NCBI RefSeq assembly: GCF_001458435.1
Contig: NZ_CYSF01000012.1
Span: forward strand, 62,001 to 126,000
Direction: 5' to 3'
DNA length: 64,000 nucleotides
From: Thalassovita mediterranea
GTDB taxonomy: Bacteria > Pseudomonadota > Alphaproteobacteria > Rhodobacterales > Rhodobacteraceae
Shown here one piece after another: positions 27,578 to 37,949 of this stretch. The position numbers were made by a program, and so were the translations under genes. A model generated the notes under the pieces. It was not told the DNA's origin, made no database searches, and saw only the letters and a program-made list of their open reading frames with translations. Numbering within the stretch: position 1 is the stretch's first letter; each line of letters opens with the position of its first letter.

Positions 27578-27606
27578 AAGCCCCGCCTAGATCAGGCGGG
27601 GCTTTT
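27578..27606 (+). terminator. Rho-independent terminator of petABC
   Basis: Stem AAGCCCCGCC/GGCGGGGCTT with a seven-base loop is followed by TTT. It lies 26 bases after petC. Confidence 0.92.
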
Positions 27607-27633
27607 TCTATGGGCGCTGTGCAGCGAAAGTTT

Positions 27634-28176
27634 TCAGGACACCAAAGCCATGCGTGCGCCCAAGGCTGCAATTAGTGCTTTTGCTTCAACGGGCGGGGCC
27701 TGCTCAATCCGCCGATAGCCACTGCCATCACGGTTGCGGGTCAGCAGGGTGCAGGAAATCATCGTGCGGCGCAGGGTGGCAGGATCGTTGAATAGGTGCG
27801 CTGCGTTGAGGTGGGCGTTGATGGTTTTCTCATCCATCTCCACCTCTGCTGGCAGCCGCGCCCACAGAGCCCAGAGCGCCAGCGTCTGGATGGCGCGTTT
27901 GGCGGGCCACTGGATCAGGCGCCCACCCTTATCAAATTGGTGCAGGCAACGTTCGACCGTGCGACTGTCAGCTTGGGTCGCGGCCTGCGGGCGATCCAGA
28001 CGTTTTTGCGCGGCCTGCGAGGCGCGCATGTGCTGCACGTTTTGAAATCCGGCCGCGCGGGCCAGCATGTTCATCAGGCTGAGGTGAGAGGGGGCGTTTG
28101 CGCCCAATTCCTTTGCCAAAGCGCGGGTGAAAGGAGTCAGATCCGCCACCGTCAGGGGGAGAGGGGATTTTGTCAT
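27634..28176 (-). CDS. DUF2087 domain-containing protein
   Basis: 180 residues. The C-terminal third has DEKTINAHLNAAHLFNDPAT and RRTMIS...LLTRNRDGSGYRRIE, the DUF2087 signature: a helical domain with a conserved Gly-Tyr-Arg, found alone or fused to helix-turn-helix regulators. The N-terminal part is helical. No DNA-binding motif is clear, but a regulatory role is plausible. The ATG at 28176 is preferred over an upstream frame of low-quality sequence. Convergent with petC. Confidence 0.8.
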   Translation of the reverse strand: MTKSPLPLTVADLTPFTRALAKELGANAPSHLSLMNMLARAAGFQNVQHMRASQAAQKRLDRPQAATQADSRTVERCLHQFDKGGRLIQWPAKRAIQTLALWALWARLPAEVEMDEKTINAHLNAAHLFNDPATLRRTMISCTLLTRNRDGSGYRRIEQAPPVEAKALIAALGARMALVS

Positions 28177-28367
28177 CGTGTTTCCAAACAGGGCGTTTGC
28201 ACATCCGTTGGTCGCTGACTTGACGAACCGCGCCCTTTGTTCATGAAACGATGGCAAGGTGTCTGGTGGTGTGGCAGGTTTAGCACCCCCAATGGGGGCA
28301 GCGACGCCTCGGTGTCTGCCGACCGTGGCCCCAGCCTAGCAAGGCCAGCGTCACGGTGCCAGTAGAA

Positions 28368-29585
28368 TTAGCGCATCAGATCAGGCAGATCGCCGGTCAG
28401 CCCCGCCGCTTCGCGCATGAAGTTGCGGCGCAGGCTGGGCATGGCGTTCACCGCGCCCATCCCCAGATCGCGGGCAAATCGCAGCAGCGGATTGTCGTTG
28501 GAAAACAGCTTGTTCGTCAGATCGGTGGTCAGTGCCAGCGATGCGGTGTCAAAGCGGCGCCATTCACTGTAGCGGTCCAGAACCAACTCGCTGGCGAAGT
28601 CCTCGCCACGCTGGCGGGCCTCGACCAGCACCTGGGTCAGCGCGCCGATGTCGCGCAGACCAGCGTTCAGGCCTTGCCCCGCAATCGGGTGCATGCCGTG
28701 GGCCGCATCGCCGATCAGCGCCATACGCTCGCCGGTGATCTGATCGGCCAGCGTCAGGTTCAGCGGGTAGGTAAAGCGTTTGCCGGCAAGTTCGATCCGG
28801 CCCAGAAAATTACCGAAGCGCGGGCGCAGCACCTGCATGTATTCTTCGTCGCTCAACGCATGGATCGCGGCGGCGTTATCGTGGGTTTCGGACCAGACGA
28901 TCGACGACATATTGCCCGGCAGCGGCAGGATCGCCAGCGGCCCCGGCGGCATGAAGAACTGATGCGCGATGCCATTGTTGGGTTTTTCATGCGAAATCGC
29001 GCAGACCAGCGCGGTCTGGCCGTAGTCCCAGCCGGTGCGCTTGATCCCTGCGCGTTCTGCGGTGCCGGATTTGCGTCCGTCGGCGCCGATCAGCAGCTTG
29101 GCGGTGATGCAGGCGCCAGTGTCCAGCGTTAGGGTGACGCCCTGCGCATCTGCCTGCTGCGCCACAACGGTGGTGCCATCCAGCACGGTGATCCGATCCG
29201 ACGCCTGCATCGCATCCGACAGCGCGCGGCGCAGATAGCGATCCTCCAGCATGTAGCCCATCGGGCCTTCTTCCAGCTCTGTGTGGTCAAAGTGCAGGAA
29301 AAACGGGCTGAGCGGCCCTTCACCCGCGCGGCCATCCGTGACCTTGATATCGCGCATCGCCTGCGCGTTGCCGGCCACCTGATCCCAGATGCCGATCCCC
29401 GCCAACAGCCGTTGAGAGGCCAGCGCCAGCGCATAGGCGCGTCCGTCGAAATTATCCGATTGCTGCGCGCTGCGCGCCAAGGCGTCGATCACCGTGACGG
29501 TGAAGCCTGCGTTTGCAAGGGCAAGAGCCTGCGCCGGACCGTTCAGCCCGCCGCCAATGATCACAATATCGCTGTCATGTTTCAT
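28368..29585 (-). CDS. UbiH/Coq6-family FAD-dependent hydroxylase
   Basis: 405 residues. The FAD motif IIGGGLNGPAQALA is at the N-terminus, GADGRKS in the middle, and GDAAHGMHPIAGQGLNAGLRD near residue 300 is the UbiH/Coq6 hallmark. These enzymes hydroxylate the ubiquinone ring. Which ring position it acts on cannot be told from motifs. It is divergent from the amidase gene. A CCCCC-3-GGGGG hairpin lies 65 bases beyond the stop. Confidence 0.93.
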   Translation of the reverse strand: MKHDSDIVIIGGGLNGPAQALALANAGFTVTVIDALARSAQQSDNFDGRAYALALASQRLLAGIGIWDQVAGNAQAMRDIKVTDGRAGEGPLSPFFLHFDHTELEEGPMGYMLEDRYLRRALSDAMQASDRITVLDGTTVVAQQADAQGVTLTLDTGACITAKLLIGADGRKSGTAERAGIKRTGWDYGQTALVCAISHEKPNNGIAHQFFMPPGPLAILPLPGNMSSIVWSETHDNAAAIHALSDEEYMQVLRPRFGNFLGRIELAGKRFTYPLNLTLADQITGERMALIGDAAHGMHPIAGQGLNAGLRDIGALTQVLVEARQRGEDFASELVLDRYSEWRRFDTASLALTTDLTNKLFSNDNPLLRFARDLGMGAVNAMPSLRRNFMREAAGLTGDLPDLMR

Positions 29586-29686
29586 GCCCTTCAATATGCG
29601 TGGGTTCACGGGATTGTCCATGCGCCCCGTGGTCGCTACGGTCCTGAAAACGCGATTTTGGAACACCGCGAGTTGGAGGGTGCGCA

Positions 29687-31021
29687 ATGCAAGAATGGTT
29701 GAAATCCAGTGCCGCAGATCTGGGGCGGGGCATTGCGGCGGGGCAGATTGATCCGGTGCCCCTGACGCAGACCTATCTGGACGCCATCGCGGCGCATCCC
29801 TTCGCAGATCGCATCTATGCCCGCGTGACCGCAGATCGCGCATTGGCCGAGGCGGAGGCAGCGGCGAAGCGCGCACAGGCCGGTCAGCGCCTGTCGCCTT
29901 TGGATGGGGTGCCCATTTCGTGGAAAGACCTGTTTGATTCGGCTGGCGTCGCGACGGAGGCAGGGTCGGCCCTGTTGAAAGGCCGTGTGCCTGCGCAGGA
30001 TGCGCCTGTGTTGGCAAACGCGACCGCGCAGGGCATGGTCTGTCTGGGCAAAACACATATGAGCGAACTGGCCTTTTCCGGCCTTGGCTTGAACCCCGTG
30101 ACCGCGACGCCGCCTTGTGTGAATGATCATGATGCGGTGTCGGGCGGATCGTCGTCTGGTGCGGCGACCTCAGTGGCGTTTGATCTGGCGGCCTGCGGCA
30201 TCGGGTCGGACACAGGCGGGTCGGTGCGGATCCCTGCGGCGTGGAATGATCTGGTGGGGCTGAAAACCACATCGGGTCGTATCCCGCTGGATGGGGTCGT
30301 GGAACTGTGTGCGCAGTTTGACACCATTGGGCCGCTTGGCCGCACGGTCGAGGATGCGGCGCTGATGCTGGCGGTGCTGGAGGGTGGCAAGCCCGCCGAT
30401 CTGCGCGGCGCAACGTTGAAAGGGCGTCGTTTCGCGGTGCTGCAAACCGTAGTGATGGAAGACACCCGCGACGTGCCGATGCAGGCGTTTAACACAGCGG
30501 TTGAGAAATTGGCTGCAGCGGGTGCCGAGATAGTGAAGATCGACGCGCCAGAGGTTGCAGAGGCGATGACGCTAACTGGCCCGCTTTATACTGGTGAGGC
30601 CTATGGCATCTGGCGCGATGTGATCGAGGCGCAGCCTGATCTGATGTTTGACCGCATCCTAGACCGCTTCCGTGGTGGACGGAACGTCAGCGCGGCGGAT
30701 TATGTGGCGGCTTGGCGTAAACTGCACGCGCTGCGGGCGCGGTGGTATCAGCGGGTTGCGGGCTATGACGCCGTTCTGTGCCCAACGGCTCCGATTCTGC
30801 CGCCTAATGCCGAACGGTTGATGCAGGATGATCAGTATTACGTCACCGAAAACTTGCTGGCGCTGCAAAACACGCGGGTGGGCAATCTGATGGGTAACTG
30901 CGGTGTGACCCTACCCACAGGCACGCCCAGCTGTGGTATCCTGCTGAACGGATTGCCCCATCAGGAAGAGCGTTTGCTGCGCATCGCAGCGGCGGCAGAG
31001 GCAGCGTTGAACGCGGCCTAA
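29687..31021 (+). CDS. Amidase (amidase signature family)
   Basis: 444 residues. The Ser-cisSer-Lys triad is visible: Lys80 (PISWKDLF), cis-Ser155 (GGSSSG) and nucleophile Ser179 (SDTGGSVRIP). The family hydrolyses amides; GatA, a subunit of tRNA amidotransferase, belongs to it but is longer and lies with gatBC, which are absent here. Substrate is unknown. It is followed by the aminotransferase gene in the same direction. Confidence 0.9.
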   Translation: MQEWLKSSAADLGRGIAAGQIDPVPLTQTYLDAIAAHPFADRIYARVTADRALAEAEAAAKRAQAGQRLSPLDGVPISWKDLFDSAGVATEAGSALLKGRVPAQDAPVLANATAQGMVCLGKTHMSELAFSGLGLNPVTATPPCVNDHDAVSGGSSSGAATSVAFDLAACGIGSDTGGSVRIPAAWNDLVGLKTTSGRIPLDGVVELCAQFDTIGPLGRTVEDAALMLAVLEGGKPADLRGATLKGRRFAVLQTVVMEDTRDVPMQAFNTAVEKLAAAGAEIVKIDAPEVAEAMTLTGPLYTGEAYGIWRDVIEAQPDLMFDRILDRFRGGRNVSAADYVAAWRKLHALRARWYQRVAGYDAVLCPTAPILPPNAERLMQDDQYYVTENLLALQNTRVGNLMGNCGVTLPTGTPSCGILLNGLPHQEERLLRIAAAAEAALNAA

Positions 31022-31156
31022 CTGTCCGCACCCCTTCGTCAAAAAGGTCACATCAGCCCCCGCGTTCAGGTAAGGGAACTGGACGGCGCGGGGCATTTTC
31101 GCTAGTCTCAATCCAAACGGGGCGTGAATGATCCCGATATATTGAGGCAAAATCGG

Positions 31157-32332
31157 ATGTTTCCTGAGCGGTTTTCTAACCTTCCCGCTTATGCGTTCCC
31201 GCGTCTGCGCGCTCTGCTTGATGTGCATGAGCCGGGCGGTGAGGTGATGCATATGACGATCGGCGAACCCAAACACGCGTTTCCGGCGTGGGTGGGCGAT
31301 GTGATTGCCGAAAACGTCGAAGGTTTCGGTAAATATCCTGCAAACGATGGCACACCAGAACTGCTGGGCGCGATTCGCGATTGGGTGCAGCGCCGCTATG
31401 GTGTTGGTCTGGATGAGAACCAGATCATGGCGCTCAACGGTACGCGCGAAGGGCTGTATAATGCCTGCATGGCGCTGGTGCCGGAGCAGAAGGGCGGCGG
31501 TCAGCCGGTGATCCTGCTGCCGAACCCGTTCTATCAGGTCTATATGATCGGCGCGATTTCGGTGGGGGCAGAACCGATGATGGTGCCTGCGACCGCTGAA
31601 ACCGGCCATCTGCCCGATTACACCAGCCTTCCGCCCGAGGTGTTGAACCGGGTTGCTGCCGCTTACATCTGTTCGCCCGCTAACCCGCAGGGCGCTGTGG
31701 CCAGCCGTGACTATTGGGTGCAGCTGATCAAACTGGCCGAACAGTATGATTTCCGCATCTTCGCGGATGAATGCTATTCCGAGATTTACCGCAACACGCC
31801 CCCCGTTGGCGCCCTGCAAGTGGCGCAAGAGGTGGGTGCAGACCCAGAACGGGTGGTGATTTTTCATTCGCTGTCGAAACGGTCGAACCTGCCAGGCCTG
31901 CGCTCTGGCTTCGTGGCGGGTGGACCTGACAGCATCCAGCGTATCCGCCAGCTGCGTGCCTATTCCGGTGCGCCGCTGCCGCTGCCCCTACAGGCCGCCG
32001 CCGCGAAGGTTTGGGCGGATGAGGCGCATGTGGTGGAAAACCGCACGCTTTATCAGCAGAAGTTTGACATTGCCGACCGTATCCTTGGCGATCTGCCCGG
32101 ATACCTTAGCCCAGAGGCAGGGTTCTTCCTGTGGCTGCCGGTTGAGGATGGCGAAGAGGCAGCGCTTAAACTGTGGAAAGAAACCGGTGTACGTGTTCTG
32201 CCCGGTGCCTATCTGGCACGGGATGTGAACGGCTTTAATCCGGGCAAAGGTTATATTCGGGTGGCTCTCGTCCATCCCAACAACGATGTGGAACGGGCGC
32301 TGACGGCGCTGCGCCACACACTCTACCAGTAA
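31157..32332 (+). CDS. Class I/II pyridoxal-phosphate aminotransferase (DapC-like)
   Basis: 391 residues from the ATG at 31157, preceded by GAGGC; a GTG at 31124 would give 11 further residues. The PLP lysine is Lys241 in SLSKRSNLPGLRSG. KYPANDGTPELL, NPFYQVY, CSPANPQGA and ADECYSEI are conserved fold-type I blocks. The pattern matches the succinyldiaminopimelate aminotransferase group of alphaproteobacteria, but other amino donors or acceptors are possible. It precedes ftsK by 15 bases. Confidence 0.88.
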   Translation: MFPERFSNLPAYAFPRLRALLDVHEPGGEVMHMTIGEPKHAFPAWVGDVIAENVEGFGKYPANDGTPELLGAIRDWVQRRYGVGLDENQIMALNGTREGLYNACMALVPEQKGGGQPVILLPNPFYQVYMIGAISVGAEPMMVPATAETGHLPDYTSLPPEVLNRVAAAYICSPANPQGAVASRDYWVQLIKLAEQYDFRIFADECYSEIYRNTPPVGALQVAQEVGADPERVVIFHSLSKRSNLPGLRSGFVAGGPDSIQRIRQLRAYSGAPLPLPLQAAAAKVWADEAHVVENRTLYQQKFDIADRILGDLPGYLSPEAGFFLWLPVEDGEEAALKLWKETGVRVLPGAYLARDVNGFNPGKGYIRVALVHPNNDVERALTALRHTLYQ

Positions 32333-32347
32333 GGAAAGAGGGCAGCG

Positions 32348-35300
32348 ATGGCATATCAGGCACGCGGACGCGATCCCCTATTCGGCAGCGACATGCAGGC
32401 CGCACTGGAAAAACGCGGCAAGGAACTGATCGGGATCGGGTTGATTCTGGTTGGGTTGCTTTTTGCGGCGATGATCTATTCGCATACGCCCGAAGATCCT
32501 TCCTTCCTGTCCGCCACTGACGCACCGGTGCAAAACTGGTTGGGCCGCCCGGGGGCGTCGTTGTCTGCCCTCTTGTCGGTGATTCTTGGCAATGGTGCCT
32601 GGGTTCTGCCGCTGACCATTCTTGCCTGGGGTGGTCGGTTGATGATGCATCATGGACTAGACCGTGCGCTGGGACGGCTGATTTTTCTGCCGATTCTGAT
32701 TGCAGTTGCGTCTGTCTATGCGGCCACTTTGGTTCCCGGCGAAGGCTGGACCATGGGCTATGGTTTGGGGGGGCGTTTTGGCGACGCGATCCTTGGCTTT
32801 ATTCTGACCATCGTACCGTTTTCGATGGGGTTCGCCCTGAAACTGATGTCCCTGTTGAGCGCGGGCGCGATGATCGCATTGGCGGTTTTCGTGCTGGGCT
32901 TCACCTTGCCAGAGGTAAAGCGCGCGGGCCGTTTCCTGATGATGGGATTGGTATTGTCCTATGCTGTTTTGCTGGCGTTGCTGGGCCGTGGTGCCAAGGG
33001 GGCATTGGGCGCGGCCCTGACCATGCAGGCGAACCGTGCTGAACGCCGCGCCGAGCGGGTGCGTCAGGCCGAAGAAGACGAATGGCAGGTCACGGACGAA
33101 GATGATTTCGATTTCATGACCGAAGAAGAGGCAGCCGCGCAGCACTACGCACCTGATCCTACGCCTGAGCCAGAGGCCAAGCCTAGTCTGTTGAAACGCA
33201 TGCCCACTTTGATCCGTCGTGCGGAGCCAGTCGAAGATGTTGAAATGCCAGGTCCAGAACTGGTCCCACAGGGCATGGCACCAGATGTTGAAGCACCGGG
33301 CGAAGACCGCATCAAATCCAAGATTTCTGACGCGATCAAATCGCGTGTCCGTTCGAACCCTGCCGTTCAGGTAGAGGCGGTTGCACCGCTGACCAAGGGG
33401 CGTGGTCGTGGGCCGGATCCATTGGTTCTGAACACCGATCCTCATGCGCAGCCCGCGCAGGCGCATGGTTTGCGCGCAGAACCGCCGCTGACCGCTGGCG
33501 CGCGGGTTGAGCCGCCGCTATCTGCCGCGATGCCGTCTGCTGCGCCGATGGCCGCCGTGCCGCCAGTTGCTGCGCCGCATGTTGATCCTGCGCCGCACAA
33601 CATCTTTGCCGAAGGTGTCCCGCATGAGGGCATGCCTGCGGAGGCGATGATGCAGGCCGCCCCGATGGCTACGCCTGAGTATCCCACCGCGCAGCCTGCC
33701 TATGTTGAAACGCCTGTTGCGTCTGAGATCCCTACCGAAGTTCCCGCGGCGATTGCGGAAATCGCAGCCTCCGTCGGGGAAGTGGTTGAAGATGCCCCGC
33801 AGGTTGCCGCACCTGAACCCGTTGCACCCGCGCCCCGCGCTATCCCGACGCCGGAGCCGCGCAAAGTGGTGCAGCCGCTCAACCGCAAACCGATCCAGCC
33901 TTCGACCCGTGCGAAGGCAGAGGCGCAGCCGGGCCTGCAGTTCGACGATAAAGCCCCCGCCTATGAATTGCCGCCTCTTGGCCTCTTGGCCAATCCGGCC
34001 GCGATCCAGCGTCATCATCTGAGTGATGAGGCGTTGGAAGAAAACGCGCGCATGCTGGAAAACGTATTGGATGACTACGGCGTGAAAGGTGAGATCGTCA
34101 GCGTTCGCCCCGGTCCTGTTGTCACCATGTACGAACTGGAACCGGCGCCTGGTCTGAAGGCGAGCCGTGTGATCGGCCTGGCAGATGACATCGCGCGGTC
34201 CATGTCGGCCCTGTCGGCGCGTGTGTCCACCGTGCCGGGGCGCAGCGTGATCGGTATCGAACTGCCCAATGAAAACCGCGAAAAAGTGGTGCTGCGTGAA
34301 ATCCTTGCGGCGCGTGACTTTGGCGACGGCAATCAGAAGCTGCCGCTGGCACTGGGTAAGGACATTGGCGGTGACCCTGTGGTCGCCAATCTGGCCAAGA
34401 TGCCCCACCTGTTGATTGCGGGGACCACCGGTTCCGGTAAATCGGTAGCGATTAACACCATGATCCTCAGCCTGCTGTACAAGCTGACGCCAGAGGAATG
34501 CCGCCTGATCATGATTGACCCGAAAATGCTGGAACTGTCGGTTTATGACGGCATCCCGCATCTGTTGTCGCCGGTTGTGACCGATCCGAAGAAGGCAGTT
34601 GTCGCGCTGAAATGGACTGTTGGCGAGATGGAAGATCGCTATCGCAAGATGTCCAAAATGGGTGTGCGTAACATCGACGGCTATAACAGCCGAGTCGAGG
34701 ATGCGCTGGCCAAGGGCGAAACCTTTAGCCGTACCGTGCAGACCGGATTTGATGATGAAACCGGCGAACCCGTGTTCGAGACGGAGGAAATCACCCCCGT
34801 CAAAATGCCCTACATCGTCGTTATCGTCGATGAAATGGCTGACCTGATGATGGTCGCGGGGAAAGAGATTGAAGCCTGCATTCAGCGTCTGGCACAGATG
34901 GCGCGTGCGTCGGGTATTCACTTGATCATGGCCACGCAGCGTCCGTCGGTTGACGTGATCACCGGTACGATCAAGGCAAACTTCCCGACCCGTATCTCCT
35001 TCCAGGTGACGTCGAAAGTGGACAGCCGGACGATCCTTGGCGAAATGGGTGCGGAACAGCTGCTGGGTATGGGCGATATGCTCTACATGGCGGGCGGTGC
35101 GAAGATCACCCGTTGCCACGGCCCCTTCGTGAGTGACGAAGAGGTCGAGGAAATCGTTAACCATCTGAAATCCTACGGCCCGCCGGATTACATCGGCGGC
35201 GTGGTTGATGGCCCAGAGGATGACAAGGCCGATAATATCGACGCGGTACTGGGTCTGGGTGGGAACACCAACGGCGAAGATGCCCTGTATGATCAGGCGG

Positions 35301-35470
35301 TTGCGATTGTGGCGAAGGATCGGAAGTGTTCCACCTCCTACATCCAGCGGAAACTGGCGATCGGCTATAACAAAGCTGCCCGACTGGTGGAGCAGATGGA
35401 GGATGAAGGCGTCGTCTCAGCCGCTAACCATGTTGGCAAGCGCGAAGTTTTGGTCCCCGAAGTGGGCTAA
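32348..35470 (+). CDS. ftsK: DNA translocase FtsK
   Basis: 1040 residues, longer than typical FtsK. Hydrophobic segments at about 24-45, 70-92, 105-125 and 140-190 form the membrane domain. Residues 225-550 form a proline/alanine/glutamate-rich linker (VAPPVAAP-like repeats) of low complexity. The RecA-like motor has Walker A GTTGSGKS at 692-699 and VDEMADL as Walker B. The C-terminal 70 residues resemble the winged-helix gamma domain that recognises KOPS. FtsK clears and dimer-resolves chromosomes at the septum. lolA follows after a terminator. Confidence 0.97.
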   Translation: MAYQARGRDPLFGSDMQAALEKRGKELIGIGLILVGLLFAAMIYSHTPEDPSFLSATDAPVQNWLGRPGASLSALLSVILGNGAWVLPLTILAWGGRLMMHHGLDRALGRLIFLPILIAVASVYAATLVPGEGWTMGYGLGGRFGDAILGFILTIVPFSMGFALKLMSLLSAGAMIALAVFVLGFTLPEVKRAGRFLMMGLVLSYAVLLALLGRGAKGALGAALTMQANRAERRAERVRQAEEDEWQVTDEDDFDFMTEEEAAAQHYAPDPTPEPEAKPSLLKRMPTLIRRAEPVEDVEMPGPELVPQGMAPDVEAPGEDRIKSKISDAIKSRVRSNPAVQVEAVAPLTKGRGRGPDPLVLNTDPHAQPAQAHGLRAEPPLTAGARVEPPLSAAMPSAAPMAAVPPVAAPHVDPAPHNIFAEGVPHEGMPAEAMMQAAPMATPEYPTAQPAYVETPVASEIPTEVPAAIAEIAASVGEVVEDAPQVAAPEPVAPAPRAIPTPEPRKVVQPLNRKPIQPSTRAKAEAQPGLQFDDKAPAYELPPLGLLANPAAIQRHHLSDEALEENARMLENVLDDYGVKGEIVSVRPGPVVTMYELEPAPGLKASRVIGLADDIARSMSALSARVSTVPGRSVIGIELPNENREKVVLREILAARDFGDGNQKLPLALGKDIGGDPVVANLAKMPHLLIAGTTGSGKSVAINTMILSLLYKLTPEECRLIMIDPKMLELSVYDGIPHLLSPVVTDPKKAVVALKWTVGEMEDRYRKMSKMGVRNIDGYNSRVEDALAKGETFSRTVQTGFDDETGEPVFETEEITPVKMPYIVVIVDEMADLMMVAGKEIEACIQRLAQMARASGIHLIMATQRPSVDVITGTIKANFPTRISFQVTSKVDSRTILGEMGAEQLLGMGDMLYMAGGAKITRCHGPFVSDEEVEEIVNHLKSYGPPDYIGGVVDGPEDDKADNIDAVLGLGGNTNGEDALYDQAVAIVAKDRKCSTSYIQRKLAIGYNKAARLVEQMEDEGVVSAANHVGKREVLVPEVG

Positions 35471-35487
35471 TCCAGCCAAGATTAAGA

Positions 35488-35515
35488 AAGCGGTCCATTT
35501 CCATGGGCCGCTTTT
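35488..35515 (+). terminator. Rho-independent terminator after ftsK
   Basis: Imperfect stem AAGCGGtCC/GGgCCGCTT with an eight-base loop is followed by TT. It sits 18 bases after the ftsK stop. Confidence 0.75.
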
Positions 35516-35583
35516 CGCCATTTGACATCTTTGTGAGACAGCCCCACCTGTTGCGGGGCCCAAAAGTGTTTAGGTTTATTGTT

Positions 35584-36186
35584 ATGAAACGACTTTCTTC
35601 CTCTTTGGTGGCGGCTGCCACCCTGTGCTTGACGGCATTGCCCGCATTTGCGGAGCAAATACCGCTGAACCGCCTGTCTACATATTTGCAGGATCTGAAA
35701 ACCGCGCAGGCCGCGTTCACCCAGATCAGTGATGATGGCACCATCATGACCGGACAGCTGATGCTGAAGCGGCCGTGGAAAATCAGGTTCGAGTATGATC
35801 AGGACGATACACTTGTTCTGGCCGAGGCCCGCGCGGTAGCTATTTTTGATCCACGTGGGAATCCGCAGCCGGAAACTTATCCGCTGGGCAAGACCCCGTT
35901 GAAGTTGATCCTGGATCGCAACATTGATCTGGGCCGCGCGAATATGGTTGTGGGACACAGCTACGATGGTACCTCGACTTCGGTGTTGGCACAGGATCCC
36001 GAACACCCCGAATATGGCACGATCGAATTGGTCTTCACTGACAATCCCGTTCAGCTGCGCCAGTGGGTTGTCCGTGATGAGGGCGGCAGCGCAACCACCG
36101 TTGTTCTGGGTGAACTGGACGGAACTGTGACCTTGTCCAACCGCCTGTTCGACATTGGCGAAGAGAAGCAACGCCGCAGCCGATAA
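35584..36186 (+). CDS. lolA: Outer membrane lipoprotein carrier LolA-like
   Basis: 200 residues. A signal peptide (MKRLSSSLVAAATLCLTALP, AFA cleavage) precedes an LolA-type half-barrel: TYLQDLKTAQAAFTQ, GQLMLKRPWKIRFEY and the later D-rich strands. LolA moves lipoproteins across the periplasm. The ATG at 35584 is chosen because the upstream frame has no signal-like start. Gene order ftsK-lolA is common in Rhodobacteraceae. A strong terminator follows. Confidence 0.9.
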   Translation: MKRLSSSLVAAATLCLTALPAFAEQIPLNRLSTYLQDLKTAQAAFTQISDDGTIMTGQLMLKRPWKIRFEYDQDDTLVLAEARAVAIFDPRGNPQPETYPLGKTPLKLILDRNIDLGRANMVVGHSYDGTSTSVLAQDPEHPEYGTIELVFTDNPVQLRQWVVRDEGGSATTVVLGELDGTVTLSNRLFDIGEEKQRRSR

Positions 36187-36201
36187 TCGATCCGGAATAT
36201 T

Positions 36202-36233
36202 AAAAGCGCCGACATTTCTGTCGGCGCTTTTTT
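36202..36233. terminator. Bidirectional terminator between lolA and lytic transglycosylase gene
   Basis: Stem AAAAGCGCCGACA/TGTCGGCGCTTTT with a four-base loop, then T's on the plus strand and A's before it, so it can serve both converging genes. Confidence 0.92.
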
Positions 36234-36259
36234 GTTGGCGGTTCTTTTATGCTGATTGT

Positions 36260-36844
36260 TTAGTAACGCGAGCAGCTGCGCAGCTGTGCCTGATACATGC
36301 TGGCGCGCTGGCCGACTTCGCTAGATACGCGCTGCAGCCACGGCTTGCGTTTGTAAGTGCCGCGGCGATAGCCCGTCTGGCCTTCGTGATAGGCAAGGTA
36401 CTGGTGCTTGGCGTTGTTCAGCGCGATGCCGTTGCGATCGCGTGAATTGTTCATGTACCAGCCCATGAAATCAGCGGCGTCAAAGATGTTGTCGCGCCGT
36501 GCGCCATAGCTGCGCGTGGCGCGCTGGTATTCGGCCCAGGTGCCATCCAGCGCCTGACTGTAGCCATAGGCGGAACTGACGCGGCCCATTGGGATCACGC
36601 CCAGCACATAGCGATACGGCGTTCGGGCGTTGCCGATGAACTTGCTCTCTTGGTAGATCGTTGCCATCTGCACATGGGTCGGCACGCCCCAACGGCGTTC
36701 CGTCGCGCGGAAGGCGCGGGCGTATTTCGGGCGCTGACTGAGGATCGAACAGGCGTTGTCCAGATTGCGCGGGGCTGAATAATTGCCACCACCGCAAGAC
36801 GCCAGAACCATCATCAGCACCATCAAGCGAAGGAGTCTGCTCAT
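36260..36844 (-). CDS. Lytic transglycosylase (SLT) lipoprotein
   Basis: 194 residues from the ATG at 36844, with GAGG upstream; a GTG at 36859 is an alternative. A lipobox LASC with Cys17 ends the N-terminal hydrophobic segment, so the mature protein is a lipoprotein. The SLT-type active site follows in QMATIYQESKFIG with candidate Glu66, then YGYSQ and Asn/Gly rich motifs of goose-type lysozyme-like transglycosylases (AADFMGWYMN). It would cleave the glycan backbone of peptidoglycan. Confidence 0.85.
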   Translation of the reverse strand: MSRLLRLMVLMMVLASCGGGNYSAPRNLDNACSILSQRPKYARAFRATERRWGVPTHVQMATIYQESKFIGNARTPYRYVLGVIPMGRVSSAYGYSQALDGTWAEYQRATRSYGARRDNIFDAADFMGWYMNNSRDRNGIALNNAKHQYLAYHEGQTGYRRGTYKRKPWLQRVSSEVGQRASMYQAQLRSCSRY

Positions 36845-36969
36845 CTGCCTCGTGCTCACTATTTTTATTTTGAGGACAGCTTAACCCAAAGCGCTGCGCC
36901 TGCAAACGATGCAGTTGCTGCGGACGGTCACATTTCGCTTATTGGCGGCGGATTGCCCAGCCCCCGTGC

Positions 36970-36981
36970 GGGGGGGGGGGG
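36970..36981. repeat. Poly-G tract, 12 bases
   Basis: Twelve consecutive G's lie two bases from the stop codon of the transporter gene, in the intergenic region. With CCCCC at 36961-36965 it can pair into a short hairpin. Such tracts are prone to slippage. Confidence 0.9.
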
Positions 36982-36982
36982 A

Positions 36983-37864
36983 TCAGATCAATAGGGCCAG
37001 CATGAGGGGCAGGGCGATGATCGACATGACGGTCGATACAACCACCAGACCCGCGACCGAGTCAGAATCAGCGCCATATTTTTCCGCCAGCAGGTAGGAC
37101 GACACAGCCACAGGCGTGGCGATCTGGATGATCAGCACCGCTGCCGCCACTGGATCCAGCTGGAACGCCTGCGCAATGGCCCAAGCGATGCCGAAGCACA
37201 GCGCATATTTCACCGCCGAAATCCACGCAGCCTGCCCGATCTGCCCCGGTGACAGCCGCGCCACCGCAACGCCCAGCGTGATCAGCATCAACGGAATCGC
37301 CATTTGCCCGATCAGATCCAGCGTGTTGGTCAGAAACACTGGCGTTTCCCAACCCTGCCACAGGAACAGACCGCCCAGCAGAGTTGCCGCCACCAAGGGT
37401 TCGCGCAGAACCTTGCCAAAAGCACCTTCGCCCGCGACCAGCCACACCCCGAAGGTAAAGGACCACACGGCCATCACCGCAAAGACCACCACCGCGTAGC
37501 TCAACCCTACCTCACCAAAGGCAAACAGCGCCAAGGGCAGGCCAAGGTTGCCGGTGTTGCCGAAAATAACGGGGGGCAGATAGGTCTGGATGTCCAGTTT
37601 CGCGACCTTCACTAGCAGAAATCCCGCCACCGTCATTGCGCCATAGGCCGCGATCGCCGCAAGCGTCAGATCGGCCAGCGCCTGCGGTTCGATCTGGGTT
37701 TTCATCAAGGCGGTAAAGATCAGGCATGGGATTGCAAGGTTCATCGCCAGCTGGATCACAAAACGCAGCGGAAACTCCAGCCCTGCCTTGATCCAGATAA
37801 ATCCGATGGCCGCCAGCAAGAACACGGGCGCTGTGATTTCCAGCACTGTCAGGACAAGGTTCAC
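36983..37864 (-). CDS. AEC family transporter (auxin efflux carrier-like)
   Basis: 293 residues from a GTG at 37864 with an AGGAAA site upstream. Ten hydrophobic segments are visible. NLAIPCLIFTALM and the middle PPVIFGNTGNLGLPLALFAFG are the conserved AEC core elements of the NTP-like fold. Bacterial AEC transporters move organic acids or malonate, but no substrate can be assigned. The poly-G tract lies just past its stop. Confidence 0.86.
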   Translation of the reverse strand: MNLVLTVLEITAPVFLLAAIGFIWIKAGLEFPLRFVIQLAMNLAIPCLIFTALMKTQIEPQALADLTLAAIAAYGAMTVAGFLLVKVAKLDIQTYLPPVIFGNTGNLGLPLALFAFGEVGLSYAVVVFAVMAVWSFTFGVWLVAGEGAFGKVLREPLVAATLLGGLFLWQGWETPVFLTNTLDLIGQMAIPLMLITLGVAVARLSPGQIGQAAWISAVKYALCFGIAWAIAQAFQLDPVAAAVLIIQIATPVAVSSYLLAEKYGADSDSVAGLVVVSTVMSIIALPLMLALLI

Positions 37865-37949
37865 AGACTGTTTCCTCTCATTTTGGTGTCCAGCAATGGA
37901 CAACCCCCCCAAGAAAGGTCTATCTCTGAGGTATGGGGGCCGCAAGTTG

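Noticed and set aside
33518-35164. 548-codon open frame antisense to ftsK
   Set aside because: Composition is Arg/His-rich as expected for the complement of a GC-biased gene; no start context or family match.
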